DNA from: Bryopsis sp. KO-2023
Lineage: Eukaryota > Chlorophyta > Ulvophyceae > Bryopsidales > Bryopsidaceae
DNA: 64,000 nucleotides
Assembly: GCA_030272585.1 (NCBI GenBank)
Contig: BSYQ01000002.1
Span: 806,001 to 870,000 of the forward strand
Direction of reading: 5' to 3'
Positions 41,461 through 50,860 of this stretch are shown piece after piece. A program made the position numbers and the translations under genes. Below the pieces are notes generated by a model. The model saw only the letters and a program-made list of their open reading frames with translations. It had not been told where the DNA came from and did not search any database. Positions within the stretch are counted from its first letter, which is position 1; each line of letters starts with the position of its first letter.

Positions 41461-42183
41461 AGAAGTGGTTTCTATTGCACTAAACTAGACTCATCACCCC
41501 ACCTGTTTGAACGCCTAATCCGGGGGGATCACCCTGAAACCCCCCCCCCCCAGGTGTAAGGCCACTGCCCAGATCTGAATCAAACTCTCCCGTTACGCTG
41601 TGAAAAAGCGATTGATGGGCTTTCGCTTTTTTGGGCTTCGGTTCACGTCCTTTTGGGGCACGAGATCCTTGGACGTTCAACTCCCCTTCGAAGTCACCGA
41701 TCGGTGTCCATTGTCTTTTTATCTTTTTACCACGTTTGCTGGCTGTGTGGATTCTCTGTGTGGGTCTGCTGGACCGCAACGCTTTCATTTTGAAATCTTT
41801 CGGCTTTCTTCATTCTCTGTGTGGGTGCGATCTACTGGACCGCAACGCTTTCGTTTCGAAATCTTCCGGCTTTCTCTATTTCGCCCGGGAAGAAAAAGGT
41901 GCGGGTGGGTTTCGACCTCTCTAGCTGTTTTTTTCTTTCTGTGTTTTTTCCCCTTTTCGCTGAAATAAAACGACCGCCCTTTTTTTTTCTGCTGTGGGCT
42001 CGTTCGTCGACCATTTAGTGCATGAAATCGGCTTCTAAGTTTTGTCGAAGAACTATTTTCCTGTCCAAAAGAACGCACTCGCGTCAACATTTTCTAGATT
42101 CTTTCTGGTTGATTTCAACCGATCGGGGGGAAGGCTAAAAAAAAACTGAATCTGTTGCCCGACTTCTATCGTAGACAGACTGT

Positions 42184-42237
42184 GTAAGGGCTGGATCATC
42201 ATGGATGATGTGTGATTGGTTTTTTTCTCCCTTCCAG
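42184..42237 (+). other. Conserved 54-nt 5'-UTR intron of F-box gene A3
   Basis: Donor GTAAGG, acceptor cttccag. A4 has the same 54-nt intron (62965-63018, minus), and A1 has it with donor GTAGGG. Located 14 nt upstream of the ATG. Confidence 0.6.
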
Positions 42238-42251
42238 CACGAAGGGGCAAG

Positions 42252-43274
42252 ATGGAATCCAAAAGACGACATCGATGGGACTTACATTCGGATGTCATCA
42301 CTCAGATACTGGCACCTCTCCCACCAAAAGAGGTTGCAAAGTGTGCATGTGTTGCTTCAACATGGAAGATCGCAGTTGACGATCCCACCTTGAAAAAAAA
42401 AGTGGATTTGGAAAAGTCTTGGAGGTGTGGGGATGTCAAGCCAATCACACTTGAATTGGGTCTCGTTTCGAAAAGTTCTGCCCGGAGGAGAAGAAATTTG
42501 ATTGCAGTAGAGTCCTCGACATCCATCCATATATGGGATTTGAGGAAGAGAAAAATTGTGAAGGTTCTTGAAACGGGAAAAGAGGGTTCTTGTCTTTGTT
42601 TACTCGAGGATGAGGTTTTGTGCGGTGACCGAGCGGGACTCATAAGTGTGTGGAACATTGAGGGTAGTGTTTTATCATCCCAATTCGAGGCACACACTGA
42701 CGTCGTGATATCCATTGTTGAGGTTGGAGACATGGTAGCAAGCGGTGGATCTGATAAATGCATTCGGCTGTGGCGACGAGGGACTTGGGAGTGTTATATG
42801 CGTCTACGACAAGGAGCCTCGTATTTGCCTCATATCTTTGCATGGTCTAGCACAATGGAACTTTTGTTTGTTGGAAATACCAGTAGGATTTTTCGAGGGT
42901 GGGATATCTCAACAGGCAAACGTGTTCGAGTCCTTCGAGGAGATTCGGACATCAGGGAACCTTTTTGTGTTCATGAAGATTGGCTGTTGAGCACCTCTGG
43001 CAAAACTACAAAACTTTGGAGTCTCAAAGATGGAGAGTGCAAGCAAGAATACCCAAGTCCAAGTTGGGTTACGTATCTTGCTCTTGATGGTGATCGAATA
43101 GCAATTAAATCGATGGATGGGAAGGTGGATATTTGGGGCATGGGTGAGAACAAGCTTATGAGATCGTTTCATGTTGAGAGTCCGCTTCTTATCGGCTTGT
43201 GGTTGGGAGAAAGTGAGCTTGTGGCACTCGACTATCTTGGCAAGGTTATCATTTGGGATTTCCTAACATGTTAA
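42252..43274 (+). CDS. F-box/WD40 protein, subfamily A, copy A3
   Basis: 340 residues from MESKRRHRWDLHSD. The F-box (VITQILAPLPPKEVAKCACV) is followed by WD40 blades (HIWDLRKRKIVKVL, SVWNIEGSVLSSQF, RLWRRGTWECYMRL, GWDISTGKRVRVL, LWSLKDGECKQEY, IWGMGENKLMRSF, IWDFLTC). It is close to A1 and A4, with substitutions concentrated in loops between blades, where ligand contact would be expected. The ATG follows the short UTR intron. Predicted SCF substrate receptor. A conserved 17-bp motif sits at 42000-42016. Confidence 0.87.
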   Translation: MESKRRHRWDLHSDVITQILAPLPPKEVAKCACVASTWKIAVDDPTLKKKVDLEKSWRCGDVKPITLELGLVSKSSARRRRNLIAVESSTSIHIWDLRKRKIVKVLETGKEGSCLCLLEDEVLCGDRAGLISVWNIEGSVLSSQFEAHTDVVISIVEVGDMVASGGSDKCIRLWRRGTWECYMRLRQGASYLPHIFAWSSTMELLFVGNTSRIFRGWDISTGKRVRVLRGDSDIREPFCVHEDWLLSTSGKTTKLWSLKDGECKQEYPSPSWVTYLALDGDRIAIKSMDGKVDIWGMGENKLMRSFHVESPLLIGLWLGESELVALDYLGKVIIWDFLTC

Positions 43275-43499
43275 TTAGGATGCTTGGATTTTGAAACGCG
43301 GGGGCTTGGAGGAGGGGAAAAGATGAATCAGTGGCGAAAGTGTATGAAACTTTCTCAAGGTCGTTTCCTTGTTCATTAAGAAACTTGATGTAAGGAAATA
43401 AAGGTAACGTTTTACACACTCAATTACTATGGAAGGATTGCATTAGCAGAAAACATAATTGATAAAACACATGTGTGTGTGTGTGTTCCTCAATTGTAA

Positions 43500-44340
43500 A
43501 TATATAATATTGTTAATTGCGGTATTCATAAGACGCCCTAGCACACGCGCACAGAAAAACCCGAGTCGTAACCCCTGCGCCAACTCTGTTGGTGTGTTTC
43601 TCTCGCGAACTAAGAACGATCTTCAGCATTAAGGGAAGAGCGCATATCAAAAGAAAACTCTTTTGGCCGCATCGAAAATGAAGGAGGCCTCCGTCACGCA
43701 CACGCAGGGACCCCTGCACAATAAGCGCAGCGGTTTGCAATTTTGCTTCACCTCCTTCGACGCCGTCTGGCGTGAGCTTTTTTGAGGTCGGGCATCCAAG
43801 AGACACGATCGTCAAGCAGCGGACTCCATGCAGAGCTCGTTTTGGTGGAGCAGTGAAGGTCCTTGCATATGTCAGCTTGTGTGTTTCGCTTTCTTTGTTC
43901 TTGGTTGTGCATTCTTCGCCGCTTGTCAGTTGCGCACGCTCCATGCTGCTTTCATCGACGACCTGAAAGTGAGAAACAGAGACTTACGGGGTGCGGAAGC
44001 TGAGTTCACTTGTTTCATATTTTGTTGCGAATTCGCAAAAAGAGAAATTACAAAGAGCATGGTGAAACCTTCAACCATGGCGTGGAAACATACACTTTGG
44101 GCTTCTTCGCCGGCGATGACTGGGGCACCATAGACTGTCGCCTGTCGCCTGGATCTGTTGTATCGCACGATCCGTTGTTGTGCGAACGTTCTTGCCAAAT
44201 GTAGAGGTTTTTTAGTGGTGCTTGGGAAGCACATCGGCGCCGGCTACCCTCAAAAGCTCTCTGAGACAATTTGTCGGCTCATTTGCGCAACGATCATTCC
44301 TGCAAGAAGATCGCCGCCAGTGTTGAAACAGTGATTGAAT
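43500..44340 (+). pseudogene. Copy of the hypothetical membrane gene at 5250-6080, probably broken
   Basis: It matches the 5250-6080 gene piece by piece: FFEVGHPRDTIVKQRTP, then CQLRTLHAAFIDDLK, then VETYTLGFFAGDDWGTI and DLLYRTIRCCANVLAKCRG, then LSETICRLICATIIPARRS with a stop near 44333. The parts fall in different frames around 43850 and 44150, partly where introns are expected and partly where small indels seem needed. It lies downstream of A3 on the same strand. Confidence 0.4.
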
Positions 44341-44455
44341 TTCCAAGAGCCAAACCTAAGTCTCAACATTCCCTGAGTGTTACACTCTTCAGCCCGTTGG
44401 AATTGGTGTCTGGCTGTTCACTTTCTGCGGAGCTGAATGTCATAAAGTCATAAAG

Positions 44456-45290
44456 TCTTCGGGAAACTTTGCGACGCCCCCGTCGTAACCCAGCACAACG
44501 TTTATAATCTTTGTGGAGCAGTCGGTTATTGACGCCGTCATAAGCATGTGGCTTGGTTTTTTAGAACCTGTTCCAGGGGCAGCCCAAACATATTAGGTTT
44601 CCAATGATGAGTGACCATATGCAGCGAAGATATGCATTAGACATTGTCATCCCAGAATTCAAACTTCTACCACATCTGCTGGTGCGGTAGGCAGAGGGAC
44701 CTTATATATATATTACGTTATTTTTGAGTGCGACATGGAGCACCCCCAAAAAAGGCAGGCATCGTTGAGTGAGATGCCGCCCTGTCCCGATGGATTCATC
44801 TGTTGGAACAAAACCCAAAGGTTGAAAGAACTTAACAATACATGAAAATCTGCATGACTAGTAACAGTGACACCGCTTGGTGAAGAGCAGGAGCTTCCAT
44901 TTTGCAGAGAAATGCTGCTGCTTTTCCGATGAATAGGATTTGTTAAAAACTGTGCTGACCAGAGGGGCAGCTGGAGAGAAGGTTGCACAAATCTTCGAGA
45001 GGGATCCTACATGCTGATCCTGGAATATGAAGGTGTAGGGAGGATGCTTTTTGGTGCTATGACCGACAGACTGTGAGTGAGCTTCCTGAAAAGATAGGAT
45101 CGTATTACTACCCCCCCCCCCCCCCCCCGCTAGGAATATTACCCATCTTTACGACGGCCCAATGAGCCAGTTCGGTCTGTGCACTGATCAGGGAAACACT
45201 CAGATCTTTCATGGTTCTTTTTTATCGATACAGAGTTTTGGGGAGTTCTCACTGAAGGAGCGATCGACCACATAGGTGTCCCGAAAACTA
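44456..45290. other. Intergenic, no gene seen
   Basis: A 276-nt minus frame at 44713-44988 lacks recognisable features. A C17 homopolymer is at about 45113-45128. Confidence 0.4.
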
Positions 45291-45852
45291 TGCCCGCACA
45301 ACAGCAAACGGCTGGACTGCTCTGCATTGGGCGGCCACCTTGGAAACAATCTCTATGAGGTTTCAAATCGAAACCAGTATCAGGAGTTTGCTTGATAATG
45401 GCGCGAACTTGGAAGCCAGGGATGATCAAGGGCTCACACCCCTGCACTTGGCGGCAAAGTTTGGATTCACAACAACTCTCGGGCCTCTTATTTCTGACGG
45501 GGCTGATATTGAAGCGGAGGACAATGTAGGCAACACTCCTTTGGCAACTGCCTCCTACTTTGGACAAGATTCCGCCATACAGATGTTGTTGGAAGAGGGG
45601 GCAAACCCGAACGTAAGGTATTATTCTGCTGCCAAAGACCCGACTCTCGACGCCGATTTCAACCCGGGTTTCATGGCGCCTCTACATTTCGCAGCCCTGT
45701 ATGGGAAACAGACTGCGACCACCGAGATGCTGATCGGAGCTGGTGCAGACGTCAACGTTTTGGATAATGCCGGCAACACACCTCTTAGAATCGCTGAGCA
45801 CTATGGGCGAGTGGAGACGATACGTATTTTAAAGCAGAATGGCGCTCGTTGA
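45290..45852 (+). CDS. Ankyrin-repeat protein, 5'-truncated or last exon
   Basis: Four to five ankyrin repeats: NGWTALHWAAT, then GANLEARDDQGLTPLHLAAK, GADIEAEDNVGNTPLATASY, a long-looped repeat GFMAPLHFAALYGKQTATTE, and GADVNVLDNAGNTPLRIAEH. The stop is at 45852. The first repeat begins upstream of the first in-frame ATG (45340), and the frame closes at a TGA near 45258, so the gene either has an upstream exon or is truncated. Ankyrin repeats mediate protein binding; no other domain is visible. Domain call strong, gene extent uncertain. Confidence 0.7.
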
Positions 45853-46260
45853 AAAGTGGATATGTTTGAGCGCCGCATTTTTCAGTCGGGTACTTGTCCC
45901 TGCAGGGATATCACAACTGCTGTTGAATGAATGTCTGTTGGGTGAGGGTGTGCATGGGTGCTGTTGGAGCATTCTGTAGGATATGTCGAGATGTTTATTG
46001 GTGGTCGTGTTTTTTCTAGTCTCATAACTCATCCGAAAGTTATCTGGGAGTTGTGTAGTCAAAAAAGGTGCTGGACTCAAATTTCATTCCTTTCTCATTT
46101 ACATTCGTGTTGATGTTTTACTTCACTCCTCAAAGATCCACTCTTCCTGAAATCCCTTTTCCATCTTTTTGCAGAATCGTTTTTTGGGGCTACCTCCATG
46201 AAAAGAACAGACTAATGATAATGACAATGAACAGACTAAAACTTCCTTGTGTTTCTTGCC
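45853..46260. other. Intergenic, no gene seen
   Basis: AT-rich flank between the ankyrin gene and the LTR element. Confidence 0.4.
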
Positions 46261-46499
46261 ACGATGTTCCAGGGAAAAGAGTTACAGAATAAGACATACA
46301 AACAAAGACACCCTGCCAAGTTATAGTTCGAACGGATCCCATACACTTGCGTACATGTACCATATGTCTATTCAATCATTCCCCAAGACCTCCTCGGAGC
46401 ATGGAACCTCGAAGTAAGATACAACTGTTTCTTGCCCACTTCGCTTCTACTTGATCGTAAACTCCGAAAAAGTAATCTTTCATGATAACTTCCCATTGA

Positions 46500-47983
46500 T
46501 CAGAAAATTTTCCATCTACTTAATTTATCCGCTACTAAATTTCTGATTCCGTCAATATGTCTAACTCTTACTGAGGTACACCCAAATGTTTCGAACATTT
46601 CCCTTATTGTAGTTCCAGCTCGTAATATTCTTAACCCTTTAGGGCAACTGGACTCAAATTTGTCCACATCCATGATATCACCTAAACACGAAACCGCTGA
46701 ACTATTGTCCAGATGAACCCTAACATCCGTGTTTCTAAGAAGTTCTGGTGGAACCTTTTCCAAACTTTTACTCAATCCCAAAATCTCTCCTAGGCAACTG
46801 GAATGTTGTCCCTTAATCTCTCCGTGGTTAAAAAACAAAGGTACGTGGTTCGAATCAGTAACCACAAAACCATAAAATTCTGAACCACCGTGACTTGCCC
46901 AATCACAGAAAATATGTCTAATTTTATCTTCAGAATTCAGCCCCACTCGATAACATGTGTTAAGCCAATCAGATACCAATCCTTTTAAAAAGAGCCTATC
47001 CGGTTTTAAACTAGTTTCTATCCGGCTTAAATACTGCTGCATGGACCAATTGTTGCAAAAGAACTTAAGGGAATTAAGTAAACCCCTTAATTTTTGAACT
47101 AAAACTTTGGAAGGATTTAAACACAATTCAGCCGTTGTTTCTTCCACCTTTTCCAGATCAACTTTTGGGGCATACGAACCTCCGCAAATTTTGAATCCTA
47201 AAAAATCTACTTCTGTACCTAATTGTATTTTCCTTCTAGCTATCTGAAGCCCAAACTGTTCGCATCGTTGTAAAATAAGCTCAACGTTATGCAAACATTC
47301 TTCTATCGTTGAACCTCCAGTCAAAATGTCATCTAAATATTTGAGAATTTCTAAATTCCTAAATATGAAATCCATTCTATTCGTAAAAAGACGAGAACTT
47401 CAACTAGTACCATGTGGAACCGTTGCCATCTTATAATCCTTGCCTAGAACTCGAAAATAGGTCAGATTTTTGATTTTTTCACTAATCGGCAACTTGTTAT
47501 AGGCCTTGGCAATGTCTAATACTACGAAAAATTTCCATCTTCGTGGTATCTGTTGCACCAACCTTAAAGGACTCGGTAAACACTTGTTTTTTTCATTCCT
47601 CCCATAACTGTTTAAACGTCTGAAATCTATTATTGGTCTGGGCCCCAATCTACGAGAACAAAATGCCATCTGAGCGGGATTATAAAATATTCTATCTTTT
47701 ATCTTCCGATTCCCACTTTCTATAAATCCCAAATCAATTTGATTATCAATCCAATCCTGAAGTTGTTTGTCAGTAATCCTAGGATCCCTAACTTCTCTTC
47801 CCGGATTGTTACTCCAAAGCAAATTACTCAAATCGTATCCACATTCTTCGAAACGAACTTCTAATTGCTTCATTTTGGTTTTTTGCGGATTCAAGACTGG
47901 ACCAAAAACTTTTTTGTATCTACTCTCCAAAACTTTTAAACCTGCTTCCAAATCCCCATTTGTTTGAGAGTAGATAACCGGAT
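46500..47983 (-). CDS. RT and RNase H of the integrase-less element (one in-frame TGA)
   Basis: RT begins about 47951 (LEAGLKVLESRYKKVFGP) and shows PRPIIDFRRLNSYGR, VVLDIAKAYNKLPI and catalytic YLDDILTGG. The thumb follows (KLRGLLNSLKFFCNN), then RNase H with conserved acidic positions (IFCDWASHGG, SCLGEILGLSKS, VHLDNSSAV, NLVADKLSRW). The frame ends at 46500, only about 85 bp before the LTR, and no integrase or other domain follows. A TGA at 47400 falls in PHGTS-stop-SSRLFTNRM, where relatives commonly have Trp or another residue, so it is likely a point lesion (TGG to TGA). Expression from protease is by -1 shift at A AAA AAC. Lineage is Ty3-like but not certain. Confidence 0.85.
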
Positions 47984-48790
47984 TTAGTTTTTTGAATTGC
48001 TAATGTCCTGACCGTTCAAAATCACTCTACCCTCCGTTTGAAAACTGCAAATCTGAACTCCACTGGCTAACTGAATTGGAAACGAGTTTAAGTTCAATAT
48101 TTGAACTTTAACATAGGAGTTGCTAGAGGAAACTCCCGTGTTGATCCAAACCCCTTTCATGTTTAAAATTTTCGGTCTAAAATCCATCTCTTGGTCTATC
48201 CTGAAGGAAGTCCATATCACTTCTGTTGAAAAAGGTCTGATCACAGTATTTCTACCGATTGGTAAAGAAAAACGATCGGTACTTTCTTTTCGAATTTTCA
48301 GATGCCTTTTCTCACAAAAAAATTTCAGATCCTTTTGTGATAACCTTTCAGGTAAATCACCTTGCAACACGTTCATCCTGCAGCAACTTATCGGAGATGA
48401 CCCTGCGATCCTTATTTTCCTTTTCCTCACTTGAATATCCGCGTTGATTTCATCCAGAAATCCCACTCCGACTAAAGTTTCGTACCCAGGATCGGCCAAT
48501 ACAACAAACTGGCTTTCTACAGATTTTCCCCCGATGGAAATCCGGACTTTGGGAGTAATTCCCATAGGTTTGCAAGTGCTCCCATTCGCCATTCTGATTT
48601 GGCATTTGGAATCTAACAATCCTCCCATAATGCCCAGACGGTTTGCTATGTTGGAATGCATAACATTTGTTTCCGAACCCGTATCCAAAACAGCATATTC
48701 TTCCACAAATTTCCCGTTTTCTGCATGAATCACAATTGGAACAGAAAGCAAAGTACCTCGAGTTCCCAAATTTTTTTTGTAAGCTGGCAT
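47984..48790 (-). CDS. Retropepsin ORF of the integrase-less element
   Basis: About 268 residues in the -1 frame to gag. It carries an aspartic protease active site (VEEYAVLDTGSETNVMHSNI) and the second-half motif (VGVGFLDEINADIQV). A 100-residue tail of unknown role ends NGQDISNSKN just before TAA. There is no suitable ATG at the start, and the overlap with gag spans 61 nt containing A AAA AAA heptamers in the gag frame, so it is presumably made as a Gag-Pro fusion. Confidence 0.82.
   Translation of the reverse strand: MPAYKKNLGTRGTLLSVPIVIHAENGKFVEEYAVLDTGSETNVMHSNIANRLGIMGGLLDSKCQIRMANGSTCKPMGITPKVRISIGGKSVESQFVVLADPGYETLVGVGFLDEINADIQVRKRKIRIAGSSPISCCRMNVLQGDLPERLSQKDLKFFCEKRHLKIRKESTDRFSLPIGRNTVIRPFSTEVIWTSFRIDQEMDFRPKILNMKGVWINTGVSSSNSYVKVQILNLNSFPIQLASGVQICSFQTEGRVILNGQDISNSKN
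47987..47993 (-). promoter_or_regulatory. Candidate -1 frameshift heptamer (protease to RT)
   Basis: Read in the protease frame as TCA AAA AAC TAA, the heptamer A AAA AAC is the canonical X XXY YYZ form. A -1 shift continues CTA AAT CCG straight into the RT frame with no stop. A possible 6-bp stem (AAATCC with GGATTT) lies just downstream. Confidence 0.65.
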
Positions 48791-50025
48791 GCACCATATA
48801 GGTGCTTGATTTTTTTTCTCCCTAACAAAAACAGGGTTTTTTTCCTTTTTTTCCCGAACATCCTTTTTTTTTTTTTTTCAGGATATGCTTCTTGATTTTT
48901 TGTCAACTGACCCATTAGATTCACTCGAACCTCATCATTTCCTTCGACATCTTCTGCTTGCGCTTGATCTTCTTCTTCCATTAAAGGTCCGAATGGATTC
49001 GCCGAAAAAAAAGGTTGTTGTGCATATCCAACAGGGTACGCAGGTGGAGGCGGATAAAACTGCGTTCCACTTGGGGGCGAATAAAACTGCGTTCCACTTG
49101 GAGGCTGTTGGTCCGATATCATCGTAGGATAGCTTCGGGGTCCATTGTTCCAATTCCGTCCTTTTGAGAAATTCCTTCCGTCGTTTCTTGGACCTCGATT
49201 CCGACCTCCTCTTTTCGATATCACGTATCTCAAAAAAGAAAAAAACCTCTCGTCGTCCCTTGCAAAATTCTCCACCTTTTTTTTAAGCAAGGGAATCGGA
49301 CATTCATCTAATGTTTCAGTCCAGGGTTTTTCTGTTCGACCTGATTCTCGCGTTCCGAAGTCAATCTCCATAGGTTCGGACGTTCCAGAGCTTGTAGTCG
49401 CTACACCACCAGTCGTTTCCTTTTGCATAGTGAGAACGGAATACCAGTTTCTCACGTTGTCGAATAAAGCGGCTAACCCAGTCGCTCCATGAATCGCTAT
49501 TGATTCGATGCACCTTTTTTCCAACTTCAGATTCCGACAACGATCGACACCTACTTCGTCCTGGACGGCTTCAACTTCAATCTGAAGTCTATCTATGAAA
49601 CCCATCCAATCTTCGTCCTTTTTTTTTGCGCAGCGCTTAATGCCAATTTCGTATTCTGTCGACGAACGACCCAAAAATTTCTTTTTCAACTCGACCTGAA
49701 ATACTGCCCACTTGTCTTCTTCAAAATTCGCAGCTGTCGTCCAATTCGCCAGAAACCAAGGTTCCACGTTCGGCGGAAAAGCATTGTTGAAATCCCCCAA
49801 GGTCATTTCGTCCAGACTCTGCCCCAGATCTATAATCACTGAATAGCATGGTGCTGTGAAGGCGAAACGGTCCAGAAAATACAAATACGCCCTTCGAAAA
49901 TCGTCTCCTGCCGATATCCATGATCTTTTAAATAACCCAGGCAGGACCCTCGCTTCGACTTTTAAGAGAAGCGGTTGCTTCTCTAACGACATTTCGTACT
50001 CTGCTCTTTCCAATCTTCTTCTCAA
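48730..50025 (-). CDS. gag: Gag of the integrase-less element
   Basis: 431 residues. The N-terminal two-thirds is helical with an acidic/aromatic Gag-like core (NNAFPPNVEPWFLANWTTAA, VFQVELKKKFLGRSSTEYEI). A basic stretch (RGGRNRGPRNDGRNFSKGRN) follows, then a short SPPSGTQFY repeat and a Lys-rich end. No CCHC knuckle is visible; the basic box may replace it. The start at 50025 lies about 50 nt after the PBS. The protease frame overlaps the C-terminus in -1. Confidence 0.75.
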   Translation of the reverse strand: MRRRLERAEYEMSLEKQPLLLKVEARVLPGLFKRSWISAGDDFRRAYLYFLDRFAFTAPCYSVIIDLGQSLDEMTLGDFNNAFPPNVEPWFLANWTTAANFEEDKWAVFQVELKKKFLGRSSTEYEIGIKRCAKKKDEDWMGFIDRLQIEVEAVQDEVGVDRCRNLKLEKRCIESIAIHGATGLAALFDNVRNWYSVLTMQKETTGGVATTSSGTSEPMEIDFGTRESGRTEKPWTETLDECPIPLLKKKVENFARDDERFFSFLRYVISKRGGRNRGPRNDGRNFSKGRNWNNGPRSYPTMISDQQPPSGTQFYSPPSGTQFYPPPPAYPVGYAQQPFFSANPFGPLMEEEDQAQAEDVEGNDEVRVNLMGQLTKNQEAYPEKKKKRMFGKKRKKTLFLLGRKKIKHLYGACQLTKKIWELEVLCFLFQL

Positions 50026-50073
50026 TCGTTCAAAACCGCCGCCTTGTAATCGACGGAGAGCCAGGGTAACCTA

Positions 50074-50085
50074 GCTCCGAAACCA
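50074..50085 (-). other. Primer-binding site, integrase-less element
   Basis: TGGTTTCGGAGC on the minus strand, directly abutting the 5' LTR (50086). Confidence 0.85.
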
Positions 50086-50138
50086 ACGATGTTCCAGGGA
50101 AAAGAGTTACAGAATAAGACATACAAACACTGACGACA

Positions 50139-50757
50139 AGCAAAAACTTAATTTTACCGCCGAATGCTGAATTTTACTGCCGAATGCTGAATTCTGCCGC
50201 CGCCCGACTGGCAGCCGCCCCTGGCGGGATGTCGGTCGACAGGCGACCCGCGTATGTATGTCAGACCGAAAAAAAAGGGGGGGTTGGGTTTAGGGTTTAG
50301 GGTTAACGCGACCGGCGCGCGCCAAGCGAGTGGGCGAGTTCAGGGATGCAGGTGTAACTAGTGGCTGGAGTTCGACCAGGACTCTGCAGCAGACTTTCCA
50401 TTGACAAAATATGAAAACGGAAATGAACCCAGGGAAGGGGATTGTGTTGGGATGGAAATCGACGGCTCCATTCCAGAGTTCATTGTTTTAAAGTGAGTTG
50501 GCGTTTGGACTGTGGTGGGAGAGTGCGAAGTACTAAGGGAAACGAAAGCGATAGGGCGGCGGTTGCAGCGGCAGCGTTACCGATAGTGATAGTGAAATTG
50601 AGTGTGGGTGAGTGAGTAATCGTGAATGAGAGAATTGTCGGGCGCGTCGCCTGTCGACCGACATCCCGCCAGGGGCGGCCGCCAGTCGGGCGGCGGCAGA
50701 ATTCAGCATTCGGCGCCATAATTCAGCATTCGGCGGCATAATTAATTGCCAGCCCTG
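50139..50757. mobile_element. hAT-like MITE inserted in the 5' LTR
   Basis: About 620 bp with imperfect inverted arms of about 97 nt (50157-50253 and 50642-50739; shared core gccgaatgctgaattctgcc). The right terminus reads CAGGGCTGGCAA inward, typical of hAT ends, followed by acgacagt (50758-50765). The left terminus has a degraded end after acgaca (50133-50138). The undisturbed LTR copy at 46300 continues across the site, confirming insertion. It contains no transposase and carries a TTTAGGG-like string at 50284-50302. Confidence 0.7.
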
Positions 50758-50860
50758 ACGACAGTCCAAGTTATACTTCCGAGCGATCTCCAAACGCTAG
50801 AACACAAGAATCAACATACACTCAACTGTTCGCCTAGTCTTCCTCGGTAGGAGGAACCTC

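Larger units (their letters stand above)
42015..44455. repeat. Segmental duplication block, inverted copy
   Basis: Promoter, F-box gene A3 and downstream hypothetical gene match about 5100-7530 in reverse order and orientation. The right boundary is at the string around gagctgaatgtcata (44442), matching 5115 in reverse. Confidence 0.75.
46261..50860 (-). mobile_element. LTR element with gag, protease, RT-RNase H and no integrase
   Basis: Minus orientation. The 3' LTR starts (on +) at 46261 with acgatgttccagggaaaaga, and the 5' LTR with the same sequence starts at 50086. The PBS is at 50074-50085. LTRs extend to about 46414 and, after a hAT-like insert (50139-50757), to about 50860. The first 44 bp are identical, while the remainder is clearly diverged, so outer borders are approximate and no target duplication was found. 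Internal genes are gag (50025-48730), protease (48790-47984) and RT-RNase H (48000-46500), each in the -1 frame relative to the previous. Confidence 0.8.

Noticed and set aside
43470..43486. (GT)n run
   Set aside because: Short simple repeat without a structural role in the models.
49655..49672. Copy of the F-box promoter core (gtcgacgaacgac) in the third LTR element
   Set aside because: It lies within the gag coding sequence and its flanks do not match the F-box upstream regions.
50281..50302. Telomere-like TTTAGGG string (also AAACCCT near 40455)
   Set aside because: Only two to three units in each place; too short to claim a telomere or an ancient fusion point.
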